Positions 1-10,862 of a stretch of 64,000 bases of DNA are shown here, piece after piece. The position numbers and the translations under genes are program-made. This DNA comes from Malania oleifera (taxonomy: Eukaryota; Streptophyta; Magnoliopsida; Santalales; Ximeniaceae), in contig NC_080418.1 in assembly GCF_029873635.1 (NCBI RefSeq), positions 149,475,748-149,539,747 on the forward strand, given 5' to 3'. Each line of letters starts with the position of its first letter. The first letter of the stretch is position 1. Under the pieces are notes generated by a model. It searched no databases, was not told the origin of the DNA, and saw only the letters and a program-made list of their open reading frames with translations.

Positions 1-273
1 GCCATCCTGTGTAAGATTGGTGTAGAATAGTAGGACCATGAGCAGAGGATACATCCTCCTGGGTTGGAAGGCGATGAACTCGTACCAACCCTGGTACCGA
101 AACATGTCTAAGACGTTATTGAAATAAGCTTGCATAAATTCTATGTTCAGGATTTTTCCGAGGATGGGATCTTTAAGATGGAAAACTCTATCATATTTAA
201 TCCCTCTCTCAGGTGTAGGGAACCACTGCTCAAGCGGAATGCTTGCCGCAGCATGTCTATGGTCCCTAGCCAT
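1..273 (-). mobile_element. SIRE-type Copia envelope-like region, start only
   Basis: The minus strand opens with an ATG whose complement is at 271-273 and reads toward the window edge. It encodes a stretch containing GWYEFIAF and FYTNL, which resembles the plant-specific domain in the envelope-like region downstream of pol in SIRE-type Copia elements. The same domain occurs at 60.3-61.3 kb, where GWDRFIAY is visible. The element continues outside the window, so its state cannot be judged. The family call rests on this resemblance and on the palindrome-rich spacer at 274-745. Confidence 0.55.
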
Positions 274-745
274 GATGAGAGAAAATTTTCTTAAAGGGTA
301 CTAGGCTGAAAATTGGGAAAATGCAAGGGAGATCTCAAGAGTGGATGTAAAATGTATTGGTTTTGCACGGATTTTCTTATATAGCAGCACGATTCGTGTG
401 CTTGAGAAGTTCGGTCACCCGAACTGCTATAATTACAGAGCCTCACTGAGTCTGCTCGGTTGACTGAAAAATGGTTTGGTCGGTTGAATTTTAGGTGCCA
501 TTTTGCAAAACCGAGGATCGGCCGCCCGAACTTAAAATGAACTGTATCGATCGATCGCACGAAATCCTCATTCAATTACTCAAACTCGATCCAGAAGCCC
601 GAATGAATTTGAACAGAGAGGTTCAACCGCCCGAAGAGTGGTCAATGCCCTAGTCAGACTTCCAAGTTCGGTCACCCGAAGTGCAGAAGCACTGTATGGT
701 TCGGTCACCCGATCTTGGTCAAATTCTTCTGTTTTGACCAATTTT
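274..745. repeat. Spacer with clustered TTCGGTCACCCGAA hairpin motifs
   Basis: Five versions of a short inverted repeat occur between 410 and 712: arms TTCGG and CCGAA around a 4-base centre, usually TCAC. Copies start near 410, 518, 623, 666 and 699 and vary by one or a few bases. Spacing is irregular, so this is not a tandem satellite. The cluster lies just upstream, on the minus strand, of the envelope-like start. An equivalent cluster occupies the same place in the SIRE-type element at 61.5 kb. Confidence 0.6.
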
Positions 746-2275
746 CCCAAGTTAAGAACGTGAAGAAGTAGGGGTATGGAGAACGATGGAACCAATATTT
801 TTTATATTCAAACCTTGTCCATTACCAATAGCAACATGCTCCTGTCCAGTGTACAATTGCGCAAGAGTTAACTGCTCAAGATTGGCTATAATATGCTGAT
901 TAGCCCCACTGTCAGCGAACCAAGGATTGTCAACAACATGAACAACATTAGTTTGAGCAACCATAGCCGCTAATTGAGTAGGAGGATAGCAACCTTGATA
1001 AGCATAGTTCATGCAATGAAAACAGTCAAGTTCCTGGTGGTTTGTTTTGCCTCAGATTTGGCAAGGGGTTCGTGGAGTATTAAAGGTTTGCTAGGGTCGG
1101 TTTGGTCGAGGAGAAGGAGAAGGAGAAGATTGGGTATTAGGTGCTGGCTATTTGGAGTAGTACGAAGAATGGGAGGTTTGTGGGTGGGGTTTTGTGGGGT
1201 ATTTTGGCTTTCGGTTGTAAGGTTGTTGGGGATGTTTAGGAGCAAACAAGGCTAAATCATTGGTTTCATGTAGGATTGAATAAAGTTGAGTTTCTAGAAG
1301 TAACTCGCAAGATAGTAGCTCGGCTCGGAAGTCTTCAAAGGAGAGAGCTTTGTCTCGTGTGGCAAGAGATAGAGAAGTGACAAAGGGGTGATATGAATGA
1401 TTCAAACCACTCACAATGTAATCAATTAAATCATCATCATCAATGGGCTTACCAATAGCTCCTAGTTGTGCTGTTAGTTACCTTGCCAAATCAAGGTAAG
1501 CAACACACTTCATGGAACCTTGATTCAAAGTTTGGAGGAGCCTCTTCAAATGGTTAATGCGAGATCAAGATGGAGAAGCAAATTTGTTGGCCAAGGCAAG
1601 CCAAGCAAGTTGGGCTGAATTGATACCATACATAGATGGTGCCACTTTATCAAAAAGAGTAGCATTAATCCAACCCAAAACGATTGATCATTTTGATTCC
1701 ATAGGATATACTCATGATTGAGAGTAGTTGTTGGTTTCCTTTGATCATCGATGAGAAACTAAGAGGGGAATGGTAGAGAACCATCCACGAGGCCTATTAA
1801 ATCATGGCACTTGGGAACCTAAACAATTTGAGACAACCACATGAGATAGTTGTCTCATCCAACTTAACCGAAACAAGTTGGCTAAAATTGGGGGCAACAA
1901 AATTGACAGATAATGAGGTAGCCATTAGACAAGGTTGAAAAGTTGAAGGATCAGTGTAGAAGTGCGTGAGCAGATATGCTATGATACCATAAAAGAAATA
2001 AGATATAAATAAAAGGTTCTGACCTCAATGCTAAATCAATCTGTGTATTGGTTTATTTATACAGTGCAGGTTATTACAATGATACATTTGAAATTTGAAA
2101 TACAAACAATAAATATTGAGTACAAGATATGCAGAACCAAAATTTAAATTTAAATTAGGTTGTTGGAGTCGATATGTTTGTTGCAGATGTTGAAACTGTT
2201 GAAGAGAAATCTACTGTGTCGAGATTTGAGAAAGTGGACTGATTCTGTTGCTTAACATTATCAAGAGTGTGTTAA
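746..2275 (-). mobile_element. Copia element, 5' part: LTR, primer site, gag and protease start
   Basis: Read on the minus strand, the segment begins with an LTR-like stretch (about 1993-2275), starting TGTTAACACAC. It is followed by a primer-binding site complementary to initiator tRNA-Met (TGGTATCATAGC, about 1979-1990). A gag region of the UBN2 type follows, with GLNHSYHPFVTSL and FEDFRAELLS, and then the aspartic protease motif FADSGANQH near 900. It is an old, heavily broken fossil; integrase, reverse transcriptase and RNase H are not seen next to it. The outer LTR boundary is uncertain. Confidence 0.6.
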
Positions 2276-2472
2276 CAAGCGGAGAACTTTTACCCCTCGA
2301 ATTTGATGCTACACTATAATTTCTAAAGTAACGTGTTAGTAACTAAAGTACCAACTCTATATATATTTAAGTCCAAGCAGATTTCATGTACGAGGAATTG
2401 AAAAATAATTTTACCTCAAAATGAATTCAGACAATAAGCAATTTAAGAGTCGTAATAGTTGGGAAAAGCAAA

Positions 2473-2514
<42 letters not shown>

Positions 2515-3065
2515 ATGTGTGGGATTTGCAGAACACAGCTACATCCCTAAGACCTAAGACTAAGGATAAGAGGGAAGGCTACCTAGCTACCTGTTTGGAG
2601 ACTCAGAAAATATGGCATGCCCACATCACCGCCCCATCATCATCATCATTGTAAGAACAATGGTGTTTCTGTAGATCCCATTGCATGTGCTGTGCATAGA
2701 AAATAGACTGTCCCCCTCATCCATGATCTAAACACAGGAAAAAAGACAAAAAAAAAAAAAGTAAAAAAATAACAGGGGAAAAGTTTTCACACCTAGATCC
2801 AATCATGGCTCTATAAAAAAAATTTTAATGGTCAGATATGACTTTGCAACTTGGTTATAACACTGAAAACGTTTAGATCATCAATTTAATTATAAAAAAT
2901 AAATAAAAATAAAAATATATTATTTTTTACTATATTTTTTATATTAAATGTTATTAAAAATAAAAATTTATTTTAGTATTAATAAAACTGAAGTAAAATC
3001 AATGACTTAGTTTTTTGGCTGATTTTCCATATTTGATATTTTCTTTTTCATGGGAAGACTATTAA
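2276..3065. other. AT-rich spacer
   Basis: No gene is visible. The stretch holds the (AG)n tract listed separately, a short CAT run near 2630-2648, and A/T homopolymers. Nothing suggests coding or a structured RNA. Confidence 0.5.
2476..2511. repeat. (AG)n microsatellite
   Basis: An uninterrupted GA dinucleotide run of about 18 units is read directly. Confidence 0.95.
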
Positions 3066-3670
3066 ACCACCGTTTGGATTAAATTTTTTTCTTGGAGGAA
3101 AGAAAAGATAGGAAAATAAAAAAGATATTCATTTTTCCTTGCACACAATCATAACTGAAATTTTATTTTAATATGAATAAAAATTCAGGATAGTTAAATA
3201 TTAATGATGCGCAGAATCAAATTTTCGATCAAAGATTTGGTATATTGTAGGGCAAAAGATATTAATCTCCCTTGAGATTTTACAAAAAAAATAATGACCT
3301 ACCTTGAAATTTCAAAAATTCTAAGAACCTAACCTAAGATTTCAAAAATTTCAAATACCTCTTGTCAAAAAGATAAAAACCTCATCTTATATTTTGTAAA
3401 AATATATATTTTTGGAGGGAAGATATGTGTCTCTTAACAAATTTCAAGGGAAGTCTATAGCATTTTTGAAATTTTAAGAGAGATCTGACATTTTTTAAAT
3501 CTCAAGGGAGGTATCTATCTTTTTATCAAACTTCAGGAGATGTGAGTATCTTTTTTGCTCTATTTTTTATTTTCTTTCTCAATTTCCTTGATAACCAAAT
3601 ACGAAGATATGAATTTCTTAACATTCTTCTTTTCTTTTCCTACTAATTTCTAAGTTCCAATGGAGTCTAA
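3066..3670. mobile_element. Miniature inverted-repeat element, family B, copy 1 (interrupted)
   Basis: The left part (CGTTTGGATTAAA..., then AGGAAAAGAAAA-like and AAATTTTATTTTAATATGA) and the right part (TTCCTTGATAACCAAATA..., ending CCAATGGAGTCTA) match, in order, the element copies at 40.5, 41.1 and 44.8 kb. In this copy they are separated by a family A miniature element at 3249-3561. It is non-coding and probably mobilised in trans. The ends are placed to within roughly 10 bp. Confidence 0.5.
3249..3561. mobile_element. Miniature inverted-repeat element, family A, copy 1
   Basis: The left end AGGGCAAAAGATATTAATC and the complement of the right end, AGAGCAAAAAAGATACTCAC, form a long imperfect terminal inverted repeat. 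It continues through CTCCCTTGAGAT-like repeats toward the middle. The same arrangement occurs at 9086-9412 and about 45444-45735. The length of about 310 bp and the near-palindromic body suggest a Mutator-like MITE that would fold into one long hairpin. It sits inside a family B copy, so it is the younger of the two. Confidence 0.6.
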
Positions 3671-4380
3671 TGTTTTCCGAATTCCGAACGAGTCTAGAGG
3701 TTAAAATATAATCTAATGAAATCTCAATTACTAATCCTACATTTGGGAGTATGGATATCGAGACTTAAATTTGATTGCATCGATAAAAATGTATTAAATT
3801 TCTTCCGAATTCAAATTTCCAAATCTATACTCTCAAAAACACTACTTAAATGTAATTCATCTTAAGATAACGAATTAAATCACAAAAATAAAATAACGTA
3901 ATTTAACATTTTCAAACACATATTGACAATTTTTTATAGTTTACAATTTTAATCCTTATTTTAACCATAGACGCAATCAATGGTTAAGATATTAAATATT
4001 TAAACCTACAACACTGCAGCTCTTGGAAGCAAACAAAAAAAAAATTGGGAATCTAATTAATTAATCAGAAGCCTATGAGATTCCCAATTAAAAAAATTAA
4101 TTAATTAATAGTGACTTGCACCGTTAATCAGTATTATGACAAAAAAAATTACATTAAAAAATTTCATGAATTACACGCATGATTTGATTGTGTAATCTTT
4201 GTTGTATTGTTATTACAGTATTGTACTTAAAAAATTAATTAAAAAGTTATTACATAATTAAGGCTATTGATAGTAATTGATGATCATTTATCTTACATCA
4301 TTATGATGATGATTGGTTCAATTAAGTTATTGACTTGATTTCCTCAATTTAGGGTTTCTATTGGCCTAGGTAATAATAAT
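3671..4380. other. AT-rich spacer, no gene seen
   Basis: Only AT-rich sequence with many short TTAATTAA-like runs was found. No open frame, repeat family or RNA signal was recognised. Confidence 0.45.
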
Positions 4381-4382
4381 GA

Positions 4383-4430
<48 letters not shown>
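4381..4430. repeat. (TTA)n microsatellite
   Basis: About 16 TTA/ATT units in a row are read directly. Confidence 0.95.
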
Positions 4431-4795
4431 CTTCTAGCTCCCTAATTGGTGTATATTTTTGTTAAATGATTTAGGAAAAGTCAATTCCTAAGGTAGTAGC
4501 CTTGCAGTGATGTCCTTTTTTTTTTTTTCAGCTTTATTATCATCCATTCAAATTAAAAATAAACAAATAAATAAAGTAATAGGCAAATTATAACTCTTTG
4601 TTATTTAATATTAGGACAAGACACTAATCTTCACTCAAATTTGCCAAAAAATCAAAGGACAAGTTTGAAAAATGTCACACATCTCACACTTGGATACTTA
4701 GATGTTCATACTCCTTTTCCAATGACAAATGCTAACACTATTAAAAAAAAATTAGTAGGACAATTTTTTCTTTCAAAAATGGGGATTGCTCGTTC

Positions 4796-4840
<45 letters not shown>

Positions 4841-5291
4841 GATCATCCCCTCAAAACTCCTTTCTCCCAACTGCCGCTTGAATGCCACCACTATTTATAA
4901 CTTGTTCTTGAGAACGACTCTCATTCAACGGCACACGATTAGTCCCCTATAACGACAGTCTGCTGTTGCTTCGCCAATCAGTAGTCTCTTTGATTGCTAT
5001 CATGTTGTTTGGTTGCTACTAGAACTGACGCCAAATAGCGATCTACAAACAATCGTGGACTACCCCACCAAAAGTGGCAACGGAACATCATGAATTGTCG
5101 CTAGGTAAGCAGGAGCTGTTGCCACTGCCATTGGCGACCACAACTGTTGTCATGAACCCCTCTTCACTCACTTATGATTTAAACATCAAGAGTTTGAAGG
5201 AACATCCCATGTATTGCTCTAATTTTTAGGTACTCGAACCTTTGCTCAAACTCCAAGTTACGATCCTCTAGACTCTTTCTCCATGTACAGG
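4431..5291. other. Spacer with (CT)n tract, no gene seen
   Basis: The segment holds a CT microsatellite at 4801-4838, then mixed-composition sequence to the hAT element at 5292. The apparent open frames across the CT run exist only because of the repeat. Confidence 0.5.
4801..4838. repeat. (CT)n microsatellite
   Basis: About 19 uninterrupted CT units are read directly. Confidence 0.95.
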
Positions 5292-5813
5292 TAGAGGTGG
5301 CAAAACAAGTCAAAACCTGACAAGTGACCCGTGACCCGCCTGTTTAAATTGGGTTTGGGTTTAACACCAGCGGACTCGTTTATAAACGGGTCAACCCGGA
5401 TCTATCCAATTATGAAAGGGATTAAGTAGGTTCGAGTCGGGTCACTAACCCATCTTACTATATATATAAAATAATTAAATAAAACATAAATCTACCCCTA
5501 ACCCACTCTTACCCCCTCTCTACCTAAGCCCTTAGAACCCTCACGCACGGCACGACTGTAGCCGCCTCTCCCCCTGCTACGGTGCTACCCAGACGACACT
5601 TGGCTCGGCATGACAAAAGCCTCATGGCCCTCACCCCCTCCGGCCCTCCCTCTGCTGGCTACTACCGTGCTACCCAACCTAGATGGCAAACTTTTGCCTC
5701 CGCAAAACAACGCAACATTGGCCGAGCGCCTTGATGTCACCGATCTTGTTGAAGACGAGGAGTAGAGAATCTGGAAATTGATCGAAATGCTCGTTGGCAC
5801 TGTGAGTTGTCGG

Positions 5814-6355
5814 CAGTGCCAGCCTGACATTTAGGCGGTTGAGGTGTTTGCTAATTTTTGGGCCCTCAATTTTTTTTTAATATAGTAATATTAATATTAT
5901 TTATGATGTTATCTTTTCATATATTGACTTTTCCACTATCAAGTAAATGAAATTATATTTTAAAATATAAAGTAAATGTAATTTATTTTTTTTTTTTTCA
6001 AATCTCAATGTATTTATAAAAAAGATCGATTGTTTTCCAAATGCATTTATTGCTTATAGAATTTTATTAACGATACCTGTGACAGTAGCTTCTGCAGAAA
6101 GAAGTTTTTCAAAATTTAAACTTATAAAACATTATTTTCAATTAATTATGTCACAAGAAAGATTAAATGGATTGGTTATGTTATCAATAGAAAAAAAATA
6201 CTTGAAAATCTTGAATATAAAACTTTAATTAGTGATTTTGCATCTCAAAAAGTTAGAAAAATTAATTTTAAATAAAAATAAAAATTAAACAAAATATTAA
6301 AGGCCCCTAATTAAAACATTCGCTTAGGGCCCCATATTGTGAAGATCCGGCCTTG
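5814..6355 (+). mobile_element. Inner hAT element with transposase C-terminal remnant
   Basis: The ends CAGTGCCAGCC and the complement of the right end, CAAGGCCGG, form short imperfect inverted repeats. Flanking 8-mers GTTGTCGG and GCTGTTGG match at six of eight positions. Between them lies a plus-strand relic of the hAT C-terminal dimerisation domain (pseudogene entry below). The rest of the transposase is gone, so this is an internally deleted copy that inserted into the older outer element. GGGCCC-rich sub-terminal blocks are also typical of this hAT group. Confidence 0.7.
6028..6276 (+). pseudogene. hAT transposase C-terminal (dimerisation) domain relic
   Basis: Plus-strand translation from 6028 gives DCFPNAFIAYRILLTIP, then VTVASAERSFSK and MSQERLNGLVMLSIE. 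This is the conserved C-terminal block of TTF/ZMYM-like hAT transposases, which mediates dimerisation. The frame shifts by one base in an A run near 6190, after which the family-typical ENLEYKTLISDF reads on to a stop. Nothing upstream of the domain survives. It cannot encode a working transposase; it identifies the parent family of the inner element. Confidence 0.8.
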
Positions 6356-6880
6356 GCTGTTGGAGGGCTCGTGCCAGATCTTCGATGTGAGATCTGGGTG
6401 TAGTCTCATAGAGAAGACATTGGATGGGAGAGAGAGGAGAGGGAGAGAAATGAGGATTTGGGGGAATTGGGAGGGGGAGTAGCAACAGAGAGTGAGAGAT
6501 GGATAAAATGGGGGAAGGAGAATTTTGTAGAGAGAACACAGATAGAGGTTGCCAGGTTGGGGATATCTTCAATTTTTATTTTAAAATTTTAAAATAAATA
6601 AATTATTTTTTAAATGGGTCACCTGTTTATGACTCGTTTATTAATGGACCAATCCAAACCTAAACCCGTTTAACCCGACCCGTTTATGACCCACCTGAAC
6701 CCAGCCCATTAACTCGTTTTGCCACCCCTATGTACAAACTAAATCTCTAAAATCATAACCTCAACCGTGAACCTTCCTAATCCCTTTCTAAAATTAGTTA
6801 ATTAATAGATTGCTTCCCTTCTTTATCAATTTGGCATCAAGTCGTTAGACTAGGGATGGGGTTTTCTAGGAGTTAAGAGT

Positions 6881-7526
6881 TAGGGATTGTTCAGTATCAT
6901 TGTCAAAAATTAGAAACATAAACTAAAAACGAGACACCAATAACCTGTTTGGTTAATATTTATAAATTAATACAAATTAAAATTTTAATTAAAAAATGAT
7001 CGTTTTCATCTTTAGATCAAATAATATTTTGAAAAAGTTAATAAATAATAAAATTACAAATAATACACATTAAAAAGTTATTATAATAAAAAAAATAAAT
7101 TTTATTATAATTATTTTATTTAATTGTTCTATTTTCAAAATTCACTTTATAATAAAAATTTTATTGGACATGACAATTGAAAAGTAGTAAAAGTATTTTG
7201 TAATTGACTTTATTATTATTTTTTTGAAATATATAATTTTTTTAATTATATTTAAATTCATATGATGATTTAATTTTGATTTTGATTTATAAGTGTATAA
7301 AATGAATAATTTAATAAAAACTATTTCTGGTTATTAAAAGTCCCAGCAACAGGTTGCCAAAACAACTGAAAATCATAAAATTTGGTTTTCAGTTTTTTAG
7401 CAAATAGATGAAAATCGGCAACAAAAATAAAAAATTGACAACATAAACAAACACAATTTTATAATTTTTTTTCACTATAAAAAAAACAGAAAATAGAAGA
7501 TAGCAACGATAACAAACAAATCCTTA
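6881..7526. mobile_element. Miniature inverted-repeat element, hAT-like
   Basis: The left end TAGGGATTGTTCAGTATCATTG and the complement of the right end, TTAAGGATTTGTTTGTTATC, are imperfect inverted repeats about 640 bp apart. They enclose AT-rich non-coding sequence. No convincing target duplication was found, so the boundaries and superfamily are tentative. Confidence 0.4.
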
Positions 7527-8492
7527 ACTTTTTGAGTATTTGGATTTGAATATAGTGACTCAAAATATAGACTGAATGGTTTTTTATGGCACAGAGGAAA
7601 TGTTGGATTTTTTTTATCTATTATTTGAAATATATTTACATAATTTAAAGTGAAAATCCTTAGTCGCATTCATCTTGACTTCAAGATAGAAACTTAAGAG
7701 ACGCTCGAAGGGGAAGACTCCTCGAGAATAGATACATGGAAGAAAGATAAAAAATCCTTGCGAAAATTAAATCAAACTAGAAAGCTTATCAAAGAGGCGC
7801 CAAAAAAATTAAAAATAGCGAATAATAAGAAAAAAAAATACATATTTGGAATAAAAAGTAGAAGGAATAAGTTCTCATGACGAAACCAAACTACACTTCC
7901 AAAGGAAATTCCCGAAGGAAGGATAGAAGAGTGAGAGAAGCAGAATATGTAAAACTATAAACCTCGACCCTTTAACCTTTTAACGTTGTATTTTATGGAC
8001 CTTGAAACAATTCCTTTCTAAAATCAAATTAAAAAGTAATCACGGATAACTAAGGCCCACCATCTATAAGACCACACTATCATGTATCCTCAACGTGGGC
8101 CATTACCTTAACAAGATGTCACTTTAAAAAACCAATTACATGACAATGGGGCCCTCGCAACGTGCAATTTGCTTTGGATGACCATTGAAATTTCAAGACT
8201 AGTGGATCAAACTCCATTTAAATGGGAGAAAAGTCTCGAACAAAAGATAAGACAAAACAACCAAGATGCTTTCTTCCCATCTCATTTGAAAACTTATCCT
8301 TCAAATTGTATCACCTTTAATTAACTATTTCGTGATTATTTTACATGATAACCCTCTAATGCTACTTCACCTGAATCAAAAACTACATTACATCAAGAAC
8401 TTGCAAGATAGCCATATGATATTCCTACTCCACGCCAAAGTCAAAAACTATATCAACAAATTAATCTTTACTCCAATCATGGAGATAGCAGC
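7527..8492. other. Spacer, no gene seen
   Basis: This is mixed AT-rich intergenic DNA. The short open frame near 8330-8568 runs into the MITE at 8493 and has no family resemblance, so I do not call it a gene. Confidence 0.45.
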
Positions 8493-9063
8493 TAGGAGTG
8501 AGCACAATTCGGGTTTAATGGAATTAACCGAATTAATCGATCAAGTTCGGCCGGTTCGATTTGGTTAATATAGAGTTTCGTTTCGATTCGGTTACAGATT
8601 TGGATAATTTCAGATATTTGATTTTCGGTTCGGGTATGAGTAATTTTAATTCGGTTAACTGAATTATCCGAATTACTAATTAATTAAAAATTAAATATAA
8701 ATTAGTAATTTTAAATATAACTGATATATTATGTATTATATAATTGTTTGATTTTTTAAATTTATTTATTAAATGAATGTCATTTTCCTAATTCAGCTTT
8801 TACAATTAAAAGAAAGGGTAAACATTAATATTATAATTAATTTTAAAATTTGTAATCATATTTTTTTTTATAATTAATTTTAAATTATTTCGGTCAAATT
8901 CGGGTAACCGAATTACCCGAAAATGTGGTTCGGTCGGGTACGGTTCGATTACAACATCTAATTTGGTCAGTTCGGTTTGGTTAAAGATTATTGTTAACTG
9001 AAAATTTTGGTTAATTCAGTTAATTAACCGAATTTGGCCAAACCGACCATTTGCGCACCCATA
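8493..9063. mobile_element. hAT-type miniature element
   Basis: The left end TAGGAGTGAGCA and the complement of the right end, TATGGGTGCGCA, are terminal inverted repeats of the common plant hAT MITE form TAGGGGTGTGCA. Inside each end are inverted blocks rich in TTCGGTTCGG and ACCGAATT. Flanking 8-mers ATAGCAGC (8485-8492) and ACAGCAAC (9064-9071) match at six of eight positions. There is no coding capacity. Confidence 0.7.
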
Positions 9064-9085
9064 ACAGCAACCCCTTATAAAATTT

Positions 9086-9412
9086 AGGGCAAAACACACT
9101 AACTGCCCTTGAGATTTAATGAAAAGACAGAGATCTCTCTTGAGGTTTTGAAAATACTACAAACCTCCCTTGAGATTTCAAAAATGCCAAAGACCTCCCC
9201 AGAAGTTTGTTAAAAACACACATACCTCTCCTCAAAAAATTATCTTTTTATAAAATATAAGAAAAATTTTATATCTTTTTGACAAATCTCATAGATGATT
9301 GTAATTCATAGAATTCTTGAAATCTCACGAGAGATCCTTCAAATTTTTGAAATCTCAAAGTAAGGTCAATATCTTTTTGTCAAATCTCAACGAAAGTCAA
9401 TGTCTTTACCTT
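9086..9412. mobile_element. Miniature inverted-repeat element, family A, copy 2
   Basis: The left AGGGCAAAACACACTAACT and the complement of the right end, AAGGTAAAGACATTGACT, are the family A terminal repeats. Both are followed inward by TTGAGATTT blocks. AAAATTT occurs on both sides (9079-9085 and 9413-9419), which may be part of a 7-9 bp target duplication of the Mutator type. It lies only 22 bp from the hAT MITE, so this spot has been hit at least twice. Confidence 0.6.
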
Positions 9413-9918
9413 AAAATTTAAAACAAACATAAAAAGTGCAAACTAATTAATCAGAATCCTATTCTAATGGGGATAATATCCAATTCAAAAATATAAAATA
9501 AAATAAAAAAACCAAGTAGGTTTGAGTATATGATAAGGCAAAAAAGGGATTTAAAAAAAAAAAATTAAACCAATTAAATTGCATGATTATTTTTAGTATT
9601 TGTGTCTTCATTTATGGGGTGCAAAAATTAACCATGTCTCTTTGTTTTTCTTGTTCAAATAATAATGCTCCCTCACTTTTTGGGTTTTCATGGGCTGTCG
9701 GACCCAAAAAAGAAAACAAATAAAATAAAATAAACATAGAATGTGAAGAGAGTTGCTCTTGCTGGCCACCGCACCTACATTATCATTTGCAGCAGCATGC
9801 ACACAGCCTTTCCTCCAAGTTCTTTCACTCCCTCCACAAGTATGGTGGTTGCCCATTACACACTGTGTTAGTCGTCTTTATTATTCATGATGTGAGAAAT
9901 TAAAATTTAAAAGGGTAA
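9413..9918. other. AT-rich spacer, no gene seen
   Basis: No repeat family or coding region was recognised. A minus-strand open frame near 9608-9856 has no family resemblance and ordinary base composition for spacer. Confidence 0.4.
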
Positions 9919-10218
9919 TTTCCCACATTTTTATATAAAAAATACCTTTTTGCTAAAAAAAAAAAAAAAAAATCCCAATTTTTTACTTTTTAAAATATTT
10001 TTTGGTTTATTTTTAAAATCTTGAAATATTTTTTTTTAGATCGAAATCATTTTTTTTTTGTTTTTTAATGGCTTTCCCACATTTTTATATATAAAAAAAA
10101 ATACCCCTTTGCAAAAAAATTCCCATTTTTTTAATTTTTATAATTATTTTTTGTCTATTTTTAACATCTTGAAATGATTTTATAGATCAAAGTCACTTTT
10201 TTTTTGTTTTTTAATAGT
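9919..10218. repeat. Tandem duplication, two units of about 150 bp
   Basis: Unit 1 (9919-10072) and unit 2 (10073 to about 10218) both run TTTCCCACATTTTTATAT..., then a TTTGC/A-run/TCCCA block, TTTTTAA-ATCTTGAAAT, and end TTTTTGTTTTTTAAT. They differ mainly in homopolymer lengths, which points to a moderately old local duplication. No gene content. Confidence 0.75.
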
Positions 10219-10846
10219 TACGGGCAAATATTTTTTATAGCCATTATAAAGTTAAAATATGAAAATCTTATTTTTGTTCAGAAAATTCAGATCTATTATG
10301 TAAAATTTAGGTTTATCTCAAAATTTGGTATAGTAGATTATTTCTTGACTTATTTCTTCTATGATATAACAATTCAATTGAATCATATGATTTTCACTAA
10401 CTGTATTAAAGAGTACTATTTAAAGCTTAGATTGCACGGAAAGTTTTTAAATTTAAAACAAAGTGAGAATTGTTGTTAAGTGTCAATTTTAATGGGTCTA
10501 TTTTTAATTCATGTACTTAGATAAGAGGGATGTACAAGTTTAAATGAATTTTAAAAATTAATATTTTAAAGTCATGATTAATATATTAATGAATTAAATT
10601 TAAAATACATCTCCTTTCTCAAGATACATTTACAAAAGATATCTATTGTGCCACTAAAATACACTTCTAATAGTTTTGAAAGAGTGTATAAATATAAATT
10701 ATTTATACAATTCTCTTATTTATTGCAAATTATTATAAATTATTTGACTAATATAATTAGGGTAACGTAAATTGACCACCTCTAAGGTTTTATTTTTTAT
10801 TTTTAAAAAATATGTATATCAATAATTAATAAATTTAAAAAATAAT
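10219..10846. other. AT-rich spacer, no gene seen
   Basis: Very AT-rich intergenic DNA. The open frame at 10204-10479 is low-complexity and unsupported. Confidence 0.4.
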
Positions 10847-10862
10847 GTTAACCTCCTTTGAA

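Larger units (their letters stand above)
5292..6730. mobile_element. hAT-type non-autonomous DNA transposon (outer element of a nest)
   Basis: The left end TAGAGGTGGCAAAACAAGTC is inverted at the right end as GTTTTGCCACCCCTA. Sub-terminal GACCCGTTTATGACCC-like motifs are also inverted on both sides. Flanking 8-mers TGTACAGG (5284-5291) and TGTACAAA (6731-6738) agree at six of eight positions, as expected for a hAT 8 bp target duplication that has aged. GGTGGCAAAA is a common plant hAT end. The core holds GC-richer filler with no clear coding and a second hAT at 5814-6355. No transposase belonging to the outer element is seen. Confidence 0.75.

Noticed and set aside
752-1414. Host aspartic protease gene on the minus strand
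   Set aside because: FADSGANQH plus the UBN2-type gag and tRNA-Met primer site mark it as a Copia fossil.
4641-4952. Open frames across the CT microsatellite on both strands
   Set aside because: The frames exist only because dinucleotide repeats lack stops; the flanks show no family resemblance.
10204-10479. AT-rich open frame as a gene
   Set aside because: Low-complexity composition of spacer DNA, no motifs and no promoter signal.
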